DNA of 64,000 nucleotides, taken from Polydactylus sextarius. Its lineage: Eukaryota > Chordata > Actinopteri > Polynemidae. Positions 10,307 through 23,600 of this stretch are shown piece after piece. A model generated the notes under the pieces. The model was not told the DNA's origin. It did no database searches and worked only from the letters and a program-made list of their open reading frames with translations. Position 1 is the first letter of the stretch; each line of letters starts with the position of its first letter. Both the position numbers and the translations under genes were made by a program. The stretch is taken from the NCBI GenBank assembly GCA_016801845.1, contig CM028909.1, positions 15,881,313 to 15,945,312 of the forward strand, read 5' to 3'.

Positions 10307-13300
10307 TCACATGTTGTAGGCCACGTAGATGGGATCCAGTTGGTCTGCCAGGAAGGAGTCTCGTAGGTGCATCCTCTGCTTCTCTCCTCTGGAGTTGATG
10401 GGGATCACGCCGGGGTCGACGATCACCACCACCCCGACGATGAGGTGGTGCTCCTCCAGGACCACGTTGGTAACGAGGGGCACCAGGTCCAGGGCCTCCT
10501 GCTCTGAGCCACTCAGCTCCGCCACCACCACCAGCAGGTTGGTCCACGTAAACACAGCACTGAGGAGTGAGGACACCACATTCATTTATATCTCCAGTGC
10601 TTTGGTCTTTTCCAGTAAATATAAAAGATATAGTAAATATAACTATAGCAAATATAGAAGACAACTGCATATGAAAGATACACAAACAAACTGAAGCTCA
10701 CCTCTCTGCAATGCTGCGGTGGGCTCGGGAGACAGATGTCTCAATGTCGATGGGGTGATAACGCAACCCCCTCAACTCTAATGTTTCATCGAGGGAGCCC
10801 ACCACAAACAAGGCATCATGACGATCTGTGACAGAAAAATATGTCATTATTCATGGTAATGAGCAATATACAATGATCTACTTATACTGATTTCATCATA
10901 CCATTAATCTTATAGTATTTAGCCCTTGAAAATGTTTGGTCATCTTCTGCCACCGTGTTGCAAATGAATCACCTGAACTGCTTCATATCAGTATAGTTTT
11001 TTTTTTTGCAATAATTTGATGATGCTTCTTTCTTCTATGGATATTTACTGATCGCAAAACCCAGAAAATGACTACTTGGTGCTGAATGAGTGTAACGAAT
11101 CATGAAATGTCCTCTCACCTCCACTTGCATCCAGTAGCTCCGTCCTCTTGATAAAGCCCAGGTAGCCTGTCCTGGCCCACAGAGTGTGTGGCTCCCCAAA
11201 GCTGAGTCTGGTGTTGAAATGATCGGCCTGCAGGCTCTCCTCTCCGTAGATGGTGTAGTAGCCACTGGCACTATGAGGACTATTCACCCAGATCTAAACA
11301 AAAAAAAAAGACAAACTGGAGTATTTCTGTATTTATGTGACATCTAAAAGCATCTAGAAAATAAACAGAGAAAATGTTAATAATAGTTGATTTGCATCTG
11401 GTTGCTCTTACTTATCTTTGTGACATTAAAATCAAAATAAAGTCAAAATTCTATAAGATCTTCAGATGAGAGCCTAAATGTCTGGATGTCCCATGATCCT
11501 CTCTGTCCACTCACCTCCCCAAGATGTGAATCTCCCAGAGGGCCTCTGGTCTCTGGGTTGACTATGATGACCCTCACTCCCGGTAGGATCTTAGACGAGA
11601 ACATAAGAGGCTTTAGCTTTAGAGGTAATACAACCACTTCTATTACCACTCAGGGCTTGTGGCCAGCGTGACCATCACAGACGGAGTTTTCTGGTCAATA
11701 ATCAATACTTACAGTGCCTGACTCCATGAGGGGAAGACTCTGTGGCGCTCCTCGCTCCACCAGCCTCACCCTGAGGGACACAGATAAAAGTGAGTCATTC
11801 TTTTAAACCTGACCAACTCATCTCATGTTTGGTTTCATCCTGTCACGTGACTGTAATGGCCTGTAACCTTCGTACTGGCTGCAAGTGTCTTCAGTCTTAC
11901 CTGTCGTGACGCAGAGACTTCATGTCAACATAGACGGTGGAGGGGTCTGGTCCAGCAGTGCCCTGAGGACACAGAGGAAAAGAAAGTCCATAAAATCTAC
12001 ATGTAAAATAAAATGAAACTTTTCTGTTCGTTGTTTGTAAAATAATTAAACAGCACCAAACTATCACAACTAAAATTCATAATACAATGCATACATATCC
12101 ATCTGTATTAACACCAACCTGCAGGCAGATGGCCAGGTTGACCCTGGAGCCAAAGGCAGTGCTGACGGCGCGCGGTGACAGGCCGAGGTCTTTGAAAAGC
12201 TTGGAGAAGGACTGCGAGAGAGCAAGACGAGGACGCTCCTCTGCGATCACCACACAGCTCCGCACACATGACAGATTCAGACCCCGCGCCTAGAGACACA
12301 CACAGCTAAAGGTTATTCACACTTTTAATAGATAAGGGCAGATGGATTATGACCCAGACATGTTTTTAATCACAGCGCTTCGAAGTAGCAACAAAATATG
12401 TGATATAACGAATCATAGGAACAAGATTTTATATAGACACTAACAACCTGTTCTTAAGCACCGAAAAAGCCTGAATTTTGCATGGTCTCGTGGTCCACTA
12501 TAGCAATTTTTTTTTTCTATGTATTGTCTTCTTCTTTGCACTGTTTGAATGATTATTATTTTAAATGATTAGACAGATAAGATTCCTGTGAGACACTAAT
12601 TTATTACTCTGTTGTCACTGGAGTAATGACAGGCTCATATGTGGCAGATTGTGTGTGTGTGTGTGTGAGAGAGATTCTGACCTTCAACATCTCTGTCTGG
12701 GTGCCCAACCCTTTGGTGCAGAGCTCCATGACAGAGTATGAGCAGAAAGTGTCTCTGATCTTATACTGACTGAGCGTACTCAGCCACAGAGGCAGAGAGC
12801 TCTCCAGCTCCAGGGGAGGGATAAGGATGGACTGGTGACCTGAGTAAACACTGGATCAAAAACATACTTGCTATGTCAACATTACAGGCTACAGTGACAT
12901 AAAATGTGAAATTCAGTCTGTGTCTGTGTGTAGTTACCTGGAGAGGCACCACAGGACGAAGCCCAGGCCACAATATGGGTCCAGACAGATGGCTATTTGG
13001 CGTGAGGAGTAGAGTTCACACTGCAGCTTGATGGAGCGACATAGAGTACTGACTGCAGCATGAGACATCTGATGAAAAATGTATAGAAACTTTAGACATG
13101 TTTTAACAGTTTTAACAAGTCACAAAGTTTTTCATGCCATCATTTAACCTGCTAAAATTAAAGTGATTTATTTAATTTCTTATAGTAATTTTTCATTTGC
13201 TGCAAAATTTGCAACATTTTCAATTGTACATTTAAGATCCTCTTGCTAAGATGAGTCTGACATTTGGCTACTAGTTTGAAAATTCAACAAAACAAACAAA

Positions 13301-16300
13301 ACATAAAAAGTCTTAAGTCTCAGATGAAGGTGAACACAGAGATACATTCACTCAGTAGATGATCTGAGCAGATCTACTGTGTTAAGCACAAGTTTATTAG
13401 TTAGTAGTTTACCTTGACTCCAGTCAACATGCCTGTAGTGGACACACTGAAGTCCAGGTAGGCCAACATCTCAGGTGTGGGGGGTTTATAGATGTGCGGA
13501 GGCCGCTTTCTAGGAAGATCATCTGGAAAGAGAGATAAGAGGATTGGTCATTATTTTCTTGCTGCAAAAAAATAAATCACACTCTTCCATTGTCTTTATA
13601 ATAGTTTGCTGGTAGTGTACTGTTTTTTTGCTGCTTTGGATGACGGCATAACTTCCACTGTTAATGTGCCATTTCACAGCACATTTAAAAAAAAAACAAA
13701 AAAACTATTCATTAACTATTTAACTATTCATATTTTCAAAAAATCATTACACCTACATCATAAGTAGGACCACACTGTTTATGTGCAACCTCCAGGAATT
13801 GTGCTGTTATTTTAAGAACAGATTGTATGTTTACTAAAGATGTTAAGGAGGAGCCTTTGGTCTACATGAGCAAAGAGCAAACAGGACACCTTGTGGCCAA
13901 AAGAGAAACACATTTTTAGTCTTTAGTTTTTATACTAAATCTGTGCGCATGCAGAGATGTGTCAAGAAGAAAGGCAAGTGTGTGTTATCAGGACATGCGA
14001 CGGGGTTCAGCTGCCTCACATCACATCTTTACAGTTTAGCACCTGTATCAATGATTGTGGGCCATGTCTTGACATTGACGCTAGCGGCAGCTTCCCTGGA
14101 CCTGAGGATCCTCATGAGAGGCTGAGTGGTGAGGATGCAGGCTGCTTTGCTCACCTGTGACACAGAGAAAACAGAGAAATTCAGAGAAGGACACAAACTA
14201 CCCTGTCCTGTCGTTTAAATCTTCCATATGAGGTATAACTCTTCACTGTGTCATTATTGTAATGCTTTATTGATCACTGAGGTAAAATACAATTTTATTG
14301 GTTTTCCTATAGGGAAGTCAGTTTTGGTTAAGTTCTTAACAGTGACTTACTTAAGGGTGCTGTAATATTTACAACAGATTTCCCATACAAAGTAAAAATT
14401 AATACAAAGTAAAATATTCATATTCCCTTTGAGGTATAGGATATTCCTCTGACTAGCTGAATTATTTGGTTTAGATAGATCATGTATTGTTCAGTGAAAA
14501 TTAAAACATGCTGAATTTATTTCTTATAAGTTTTGGTTTCATCAAATCACAAAAACCACATTATAGTTGTTGCACTGACTGATTTAAACGTAGTCAAAGA
14601 CGTAATAAATAACTGTTTTACACTAAACGTTCCATCATGCTGCGATAATACTTGGTATAAAGAACTTAATGACATCATTTATGAAGTGCTTGATTGTTAT
14701 GGCACAGTGATGGTGGCGAGTACTCACATCAATGATCATGCGGACAGTGGGCAGAGTAGCAGCCAGGTTCTGAGGGTGAGGTGGCCTCACTGTCACAGGG
14801 ATGACCCCCGCGTAGAGGCAGCCATAGAAGGCAGCGATCAGGTCGATACCTGAAGAAACAAACATTGTGAACTGAAACTACTGGCACATTAAACAGTGTA
14901 TAAATAAGAAAAGATGCCACCGTTTACAGATGAGGGGTTACTACATGCTTCTGTTTACCTGGAGGGTAAAGCAGCACCACATTATCTCCTGTGTTGAGGC
15001 CTCCTCTCTCCATAAGTGTGGCTGTGATTTTTTCTGCTCTCTTGTGTAGCTGAGCACACGTGGCTGTGCACACTGCCACACCCTACGACAAAAACAGGAA
15101 ATTCAGCGTGAGTGTCCATCCAACAAAATGGATCATGATTAGCACCAATTTTGATATAAAAGAAAAACAATTATGCATTATTTATGGAAGGATATTTGTC
15201 TGATCCATCAAGCGTAACCATCAACTGGTTTCTCAGATCAAGCGGTTGAGTGTGTGTTTGTGTGTGTTTAATTTACCTTGGCGTTGAGCAGCACATACAG
15301 GACATGGTCTGGGTCGGTTTGTGCTCTCCATTGCAGAGCTTCAGACAAGAACTGGTGCTGTAAAGGCACAAAGAGGAATGTGTCATCACATGAATATCAA
15401 GGAAGAATTGAATGAACAATCAATTAAAAATCCCACAAAGGTACATCAAGACCAAACATGAAGCCATATAAAAACAATCAATTATTCAATTAACAATTCT
15501 GTCAGTTGCAACAGATACATTTGGTTGTTTCAAACAGACTTTGTGAGAAACAGGAAAGAGAAAACATTGGAACGAGTTCTTTGACGTTTTTGACATCTCA
15601 CACAGAGACGTACAAACACACAACAGGATTGTACAGAGAATGTTTTTTTTTTGCCACAAGGAGGGACATGCTGGGATCATTTGCACCTGCTAGGAGGCAA
15701 ACTGGAGCCACTGTCAAAAACTGACCAACTATGAGCCTTTCAAACAAAGGTTCATGACAACTGTGAAAAAAGTTTTGAAAAAGGAGATTCCAATGGGTAA
15801 TTTCTTCAATAAAGTGGCTTCAGAAAACAATCCACTGGGTATTTTTACAGTTAAATGAAAAAAGACTGATCAGTGTAAATAAACTGAAGTAGTAGCCACA
15901 GCGCAGGACAGAACAGAACAGGACGCGAAAACAACAAAGTCCTTTAAAAAAAGGCAGAGACCAAGTGAAAATTAAGGACCACACACAGTAAAAGAAATAA
16001 AGCTAACGCCATCATGTTCTCTGGACATACAAATATATTTTACAACAGTGTCACATCTCCGTGCCACATCAAAATGACTGGCTGGAGTTATCCACTGTTC
16101 TCTCAGTCAGACAGGTCGTGCTCCGGTCAACAATGAATCGTCGCATCATGCAGACCTGCTGCCCTGACCACTCATCAAGCCATGCTACACATGGGAGCAT
16201 CACAGTGAACACAGCGAGCAGAGGTGCACACGAATATATTCATAATTACTACATAAAACAAACTATAATGATGTATCACGATACATAGTTATATAGTTTT

Positions 16301-17636
16301 AATCAGTATGCAAGTCTGTGTTACCTCCTTGAAGCAACATAAGTCTGCACTTGAAGGTTTTGTCAAAGACAATAAACTTAAATTCACTAACAGCTGATGA
16401 AGGTCACTTAATTTACTGCTGAGCTTTTGATTTTCCGAAGTTGGTCGGCTGCTGGCCAACTCCCATTTATGTGATGGCAGAGGGAATCTATTAGGGGAAA
16501 CTCTTAAATGAAGAACATCATTTTACTGAATTACATTAATTCAATTTAGGTGTGTGGACCCCTGCTGGCCAAGGAGCCAGCCTAGACAATCATCTCTGTG
16601 CGTCGGGCCAAAACTGTGGCTGGTGGCCATCAGGCCGTCGCAGCTGCAAAAAGCACATCTGACTGACAGAAGCAGAAGAAGCAAAGACGAGTGGAGGCCA
16701 GACTAGAGCCTTACCATCATGGTGGGCCACATACACAGCTAAAGCCCAACCCAAGAAAAGTAAAGGCAGAACAACAAAGATTTAGAATGATGACATCAGT
16801 ATCTATTCAGTGCATTTCCACTTTTTTATATCAGTTTGAAGTGTTGCTCTTATATGGTCTAAAACCTTTAAGATTTAATAGTCTAAAAAAAACAACAGTA
16901 TAAAGTTTATTAATATACTCTGGACCTCAGGGATTAAAGTTAGAACAATATATATATATGGATAGTTTCAGATATTAATTATTCAAAGTCTTACAAATTA
17001 AAACTATTGTAAACTGCTGGTTCATCCATTGTTAAGATATTTATTCTGTGTGGTGGTTTAGTCATTTCAGTACCTTTCGGATCAGATCCTGGTCCTCCAC
17101 TACACCAAGTTCTCGGCCTGTAGCCTGAGCGATCCGTTTCCCTGCCACCAGGTTTCCAACCAGCATCGAAGCTGGACCAACATCCACTGGACAAACCAGA
17201 AAAAAATAAGGTCAGTCAACAATGAATAACTGCACTCATGATACAAGCAGCACAAAGTCTACAGTACAGAACCCCACCAGTAACTAACCCTCTGATTAAC
17301 TGTCAAACAGATGAGTGGATCAAATCAAATAACAAATCTAATGACATTTACTGAGGTAACAATTTATCTGACTCTCTCCCCTTGTTGTGATGTCATATAG
17401 TAACCACAAGTAGATATAATCTGAGGTGGCCCACCTGGCTGTTTCTGTCGCGGTTTAGGCAGATTGGTTACACAGGTGTGTGGACACATGAGGATATTAC
17501 AGGGGTGCAGGTTTCCCTCCAAAAAGTTTTGCTTGGTCTCACAGATGTGGATGCCTCCAAGTGGCGTTTTGGGGAGGGTGTTGGCTGGGACGAGCGCGAG
17601 GCAGTACAGGCCGACCTGGTGGATACTATCGATGGC
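10307..17636 (-). CDS. dip2b: DIP2B exons 23-38: second FAAL-like domain and C-terminus
   Basis: Encodes residues about 887-1579. Landmarks are AIDSIHQVG at the start of exon 23, LIAAFYGCLYAG (exon 27), the adenylate-family glycine motif position STTGMLTGVK (1165-1174, exon 29), DPYCGLGF (exon 30), AEERPR (exon 32), VYVDM (exon 33), HFNTRLSFG and ARTGYLGF (exon 36), RYHPIDIE (exon 37), and the invariant end DPIYVAYNM. The glycine-rich loop lacks the usual PKG lysine pattern of acyl-CoA synthetases, which fits the family's divergent, FAAL-like chemistry. Exon 31 starts at the acceptor giving SVYSG; a closer AG 11 bases inside would shift the frame and was not used. Confidence 0.95.
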
Positions 17637-20600
17637 CTGTGAGGGGAACACACATCACATGATATGAGGTCATGAATGCAAAGATCAGTGGGGATAAGAC
17701 ATATATCCATAAGACGATATCTTAAATGTAGACATAATTAGATGCGTGATTTACCTGTAGTACTCGACTCATCCACTGGAAGCTGTCCTCCTCACTGGCA
17801 TCAGGCCTCTGCTCTGCCACAATCACTATCCTCTCATCATAAAACACCGTCACTGAGAACACAGCGATCCTGGATGGGAGACAACAGAGGAGTGAGCACA
17901 AACACAAGCTCGACTCATACACAGCAACTGTTAAAGCATGTTCATCAAATCAAACTCCTGACTTTATAAGACTTTTACAGCTGTATATAAAAATAGTTAC
18001 TAGTAATTTGATTAACCATCAATGCAACCTGGGCCTGAGAAGTCAATTTCTATAAAGGGAACATTTATTATGCAAGTTTAATTTTCTAACTTAACAGTAA
18101 AATACCTCCAGATTTCATTGCTTAGAAGAGTACATTTATTGCTGGTATGGTTTTCCTAAGTGTGTATCCAATCATTAGGCATCACTGAAAAACACAGTTT
18201 CTCACAGGTAACGGTCTCTCACCTCCCCCTGTAAACTGTTTTGACAGGCTCCACAGCGAGAGCGGTGGCTACCAGGTCGTCTGCGTTGTGGCGTCGCCCG
18301 CTCACCATCAGCAGCCCCTCAATCTTCCCCACAACAAACACCAGACTGCCCTGTGGAGCAGACAGACTCAACTCAGCAGGGAAACACAAAAAGTCACATC
18401 ACCTTTCTTATACTTTACTAACTCTCATTATTCTTGTGGATTTTCGCCTTACCGGTCCTACAAATCCCAGTAGACCAGTTCGAGTGAAGGGGATTTCTCC
18501 AATGGGCGCTCCAGCTTGGTTGACAGGAATCACCTACAGAAGAGCAGTGAGATCAAAAACTGAACTCAAGAAAGGCTGTATGGTAAAACTGATGCTGACA
18601 TTACATTTTTAAACAAAAAAAAAATCAGGCAAATAAATGGTAGCAGACACACCAAGGAGCTAGAGAATAACTGACTCTCTGCAAATAACTGCAATAACTG
18701 ATTCTCAAAGGGAGAACAATGCAGCTATAGCATGGTATGTATGTGTGTGGCTCCATCTAGTGGACTGTTTAAATCATCGCTCTTTTCTCACACATCCATT
18801 TTGTAAACCACAGACAGACAGGTCACCAGGATGTTTAATCCAAGCTGAGATGTGTTTTGTATGTTGCTGCAAACTACATTTCTTGTCTCTTACTAAATAT
18901 TTATTAACCAACCACATGTGTATGTGCCAAATAATCAGTTCTGAAACAGAATTTAAATTTTGACAAACCTCAAATGTGTTCTTGGTAACACCAGGGAGCC
19001 CATAGTACATGGTGCCTCCAGCACGAGAGTTGATCACAATCTCTCCTATTTCATCTGTCTTGCACAGCTGAGGAGGCCCGTCTGGTTTCACAATGCACAT
19101 CAAAGCTGAAACACACAAACAGTTCACAACATCAAGGCTGTGAATAAAGTAACAATGCACAGCAAGTGTGGCAGCTGCTGCGGTTAAGTAGTGCCAATTA
19201 AAACCAACTGCAGTTGCTAACCTCCAGGCATGATGTGGCCTACATCCTGAACTGTGAGAGCAGAGTTTTTGTCCTCTGTGTTCACCCTGATCACACCGTG
19301 ACTCAACCCGCCCATGGACAGGATGGCCCTGGCTGGCAGTGGAGCTCCTCGTGCACCAGGCCTGTGGAGAAGGTAAAAAATGTGTATTTTGAATTATTAT
19401 GTCCAATTAAATGCATCATTGTTTTGCTTCTTTTTTGTATTTTATTTTAATTTTGGTTGTAATGTGTTTTAACTTAACAATACATGGGAAATATTATATA
19501 TTTAAGCTGTTCCTATACAGGTGAAAACTTGAACATAGAAGTGACTGCGTGAGAAAAAAAAAAAAAACAAGCTATACAGGAAGTGGCAGATAGGTAACAA
19601 CTTGGTTTGGAGGTTTGCTGGTGCACAAAAGTGTAAGTTTTTGTACTTGATGTAAAATATGTGAGATGTTGACATGATTTGTGTGCATAGCCAACTGTGC
19701 GTGCATAAAAGTCATGCCATGTCAAAACCACACGTCTCTGTTTACTGCAGTCAATCTGCTCCTCTCACTTAGTCCTACATGCCTTCCTTCCTACACTTGT
19801 GGGTATAATCACTTACATAACGGGTGTAAACAAAAGAAAGCAAAACAAAGAAATCTGAAAATTCTGTTATCCATTTTTAACACACTAAATTGACTTGTTT
19901 TTATGTGCATGTGCAAAATAACTCTTGCTACTTGCAGAAAAAAAACAAACCTACACTAGTTTTGTACTCCTAACAATTAGAGCGTCTGTTCCAGGAACAT
20001 GTGAGGATACAGATGTGGTACCTGCGTATGGCCACAGTCAAGGCCTCAGGAGACGTGGCACATGGACAAATGACCTCAGGCTTCAGACCATGAGACTGGA
20101 ACACATTCAGGAAGGCGTCACATGACGACACAGACCCTGGTAACAGAAAAAAAAAAAAAAAAAAAAACAGATCAAAACATTACCACAACAGGAGAGAAAC
20201 TCAGGAGCCAAAAAAGTGACTGTACGTAAAAACTGTTTACTTCAAAGGGACTATGTTTGTGCGGGAGAAGTGACTCACATGGGTTTGCTCCATCGGCCAC
20301 AATGAGCATTCGTATCGAGGACAAGTTTGTGTCTTTCTGGTCCTTGTGGGCCATCATGGCCCAGTGGAGGTCACGGCACTTCACCAAGGCCACGCGTGCT
20401 GTTGGAGAGTAACACAGTCATGTTATATGAAGTGAAGTTATATATACATACATACATTTACATACATTTTGAGTTTTGCTGTACTGTTTCTTAACTTTTC
20501 AGTTTTGCAAGAGCTCATTATTCAATGTACCTGCTTCTATCATTTAAAATAAAATATTAACGATTATGATTTTGTTTGATATGTATAATCCATAGCTTAT

Positions 20601-23600
20601 TTATTAATCATAATTTACATTTCCTTCATTCGTCATCCATTTGAATACATATAACCAAGTTCCCACTGAGATCACTGAAATATTTCCCATATTAATTCTG
20701 CAGCATAACATTCATATAACTTGAGTCATAGAGATCCATATATAAACTAAAAAAACCCATAACGATTTTCATACATCCGAGAATGCTTTGCCTTTAGCCA
20801 GGAGGACTGTAAAATATAGAATATAGGCTATAAAATAACTGGATTATCAGATGTACCTTTGTGAATATGGACCCTCTGGACCCAAGACATTGGACAGGCT
20901 TTCATGACAGCATATGGCACTGTGATGGTGTGGATTCTGTTCATGACGCTCTGCAAAGGAAAAATACACAGTTTAAATTTTGCACTGTGCTTACATCAAA
21001 GTTAAGAGGATCAGCTAGAAGTGGGTGTATAGTAGAAACTGTTTCATTCTGTCTCACCGTTAACACGCCATGCCACAAGCCCATATCTTTCTTGCAGTCC
21101 AACACATTGACCAGTGTCTCCCCTAAGACAGAAAACACACAAACACAACAGTGAACATATGTGCATTCAGTAGCTATCTGATCACGATTTGCATATTCTT
21201 TGAGGTTTCCATGTACTGTGCTTCTTAAACCCTGTTTCAGCAAGAAGAAAAAGTGCCAGTTAATTCAAGGACAGACTGCAGAAGAATCGTCCTACAGAAA
21301 AGCTGAGCACTGCTGTAAAATTTGTTTAAATGCTTGGCTCATAATGCTGCAGCATATCACCTTGAAACAAATGAATGGGAGAGAAAAGTCTGTGTTGCAT
21401 AAAGCACCGAGCTCTGACCTTCACAGTAGTTACAGGCCTGGGTCAGAGCCTGACAGTGGGTCAGCATGGAGATCTTGGACACAGCAACTCCCATTACTGT
21501 TCCCTCTTTACTTGCTTTGTACTGAAGTGGAAAAGACACACGAGAGAAAGAATTGACAATATTAACTAAAAGAACAAGCACCAATAACCAATAATAACAA
21601 CCTTGTATACAACAACCTACCAATAACAACCTACCTAGTACTTGTCTGTGAGTAATTTACATTATTATATAATAAATAATTATAAAGGAGAAAAATCTAA
21701 AGATTAGGTAAAAACTGAACTCTTAACCATAACAGAACTACATAAACATGTCATGTTTTGAAGAGCACCTCTATGTAGGCGGTATCTGTGTTGGCAGTGG
21801 GGATGTGAGGCTGCCAGTCTTTGGATGGTTTTGTCAGGTACTTAGTGTCTGTCACGACCCATTTCATTCTTGGCCACCCTGGTGAATATAATCACAGCAA
21901 CACAAAGAAGCAAGAAGAAATATTTTAGCTGACATCAAGAAAAAAATGAAACTGTGTTTAGGCACACTAATTTGGAGCCACCTCAAATTGATAATGTTGA
22001 CCCTGCAACCTTCTGGTTTCAAGGCCAAAAGGTGAGCAGCTAATTCCTAAAAAGCAGAGTGATGACACAGCCACCTACTCAGAACTACTGCCCCTAAATT
22101 GGCCTTTAAACATCACACATATATTTTCCCTCTACTGACTTTATAATGGCTCCCAAAGAGACTACGACAGGGATGACTCCTGCTGAGTCCTGCAATGGTG
22201 CATTTAGGCTGACTGACCTTTGAACTGAATGATCTCTCCGTTTGGTGTCTTGGGCAGACCTTTGAGACAAACCTCACTGGTCAGCGCCAGACTAACACCG
22301 CAGCTGCCCAACAGGAAGCCGATCTGCTGGCTGCCTGCATCCTGCAGAGAGACAAAGGTGAGGAGACTTATGACACACAAAGAAAAAACAAGTGCACAAA
22401 ACTGTGACAATTAAAAACCATGCTTACACTTTCGCCATCAATATCGTGGTTGTGGAATAAATCCATACCATCTATGTGGACATGTGGGTATTGATGTACA
22501 TAATGAAGCACGTACATTACATTATACATTATGACTGCAATTAATGAATACTTTCATCACTGATTAAGCTGCAGATTGTATTTTAAACTGATTAATTGTT
22601 CCTGCAAGTCCCAGACGACAGCTACAAATGTCTTATTTGATTCAAACAACCATATAAAACCCTGAGATATTAAGTTTTCAAAAATATATCAAACAAGTTT
22701 ATTATCTTATCTTGTTATTTGGGGCGACAACCCCAGGATTTGTTTTGTCTGATTACTTCAAACACATCGCTTTGAACAAGTCTTATAACTCATAAAATGG
22801 TCGACAATTATTTTTTTTTTTATCATTTGCCAAAGTGTTGTTTATTAAATGACTACAATAAAATGCATTAATCACTGTAATAAATAAACTGCAGCTTTGT
22901 TACAACTGACCTTACTTATCATTGATTAAGCGCCAACAAATTTCATCATTGTCATATCATGTATTAAAGTGTGCGGTAGTGTAACAATATGTTTTTGGTA
23001 TTTTCTAGCTACAAACCTGAGACTTGACTTGATTAAGAAAGGTTTGGTCACACTACAGAGGAATTAACTTGACAACAGTGGGATCTTTACCTGTCGAGAC
23101 AGTGGGACCTCGATGGGCACAGGGATGACCTCAGCTAAAAGGCAGCCATAGAAAGCCACCCAGAACATTCCAGGGTCACTGTTGGGATACACCAGTGCCA
23201 CCTAAGAAAAAGCAACACTTATTATACTCGTCTTAGTCATTGATTATTAGAGTACTTAACGGCCAATTACAGGCTCTTACCCGATCCCCAGGTTGTAAGA
23301 CGGGCTCAGTCTTGGTGCCCAGTTTGTTCAGCAGTGTGTACGCCAGCTTCAGACTGCGACTCCATAGTTTGCCTGAGGAGAAGTGAATAATGATTATGGT
23401 TTTAGCCGTGTGATGAACTGGCAACCGGGGTATCTCTCGATTACCAACTCTCTCAACATGATAAGAGGTACAGATAATGGATGGATGTTTATGGATGGTT
23501 TATTTGCTACATATTAATGTTGCATAACTGATCAAAGACGGTTTAAATTCACAACCCACTGTAGCACCACACAGGAGGATGTGTACTGTAGGTGTTATTC

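Noticed and set aside
12682..12839. Shorter DIP2B exon 31 using the AG nearest the GTCACCAG
   Set aside because: It would lose VYSG and break phase with exon 30; the upstream AG (exon to 12850) restores SVYSGHQS and the frame.
18774..19406. A 210-codon minus-strand open frame
   Set aside because: Only the part 18969-19105 and 19222-19361 is DIP2B exons 19 and 18; the rest is intron read-through, partly in another frame.
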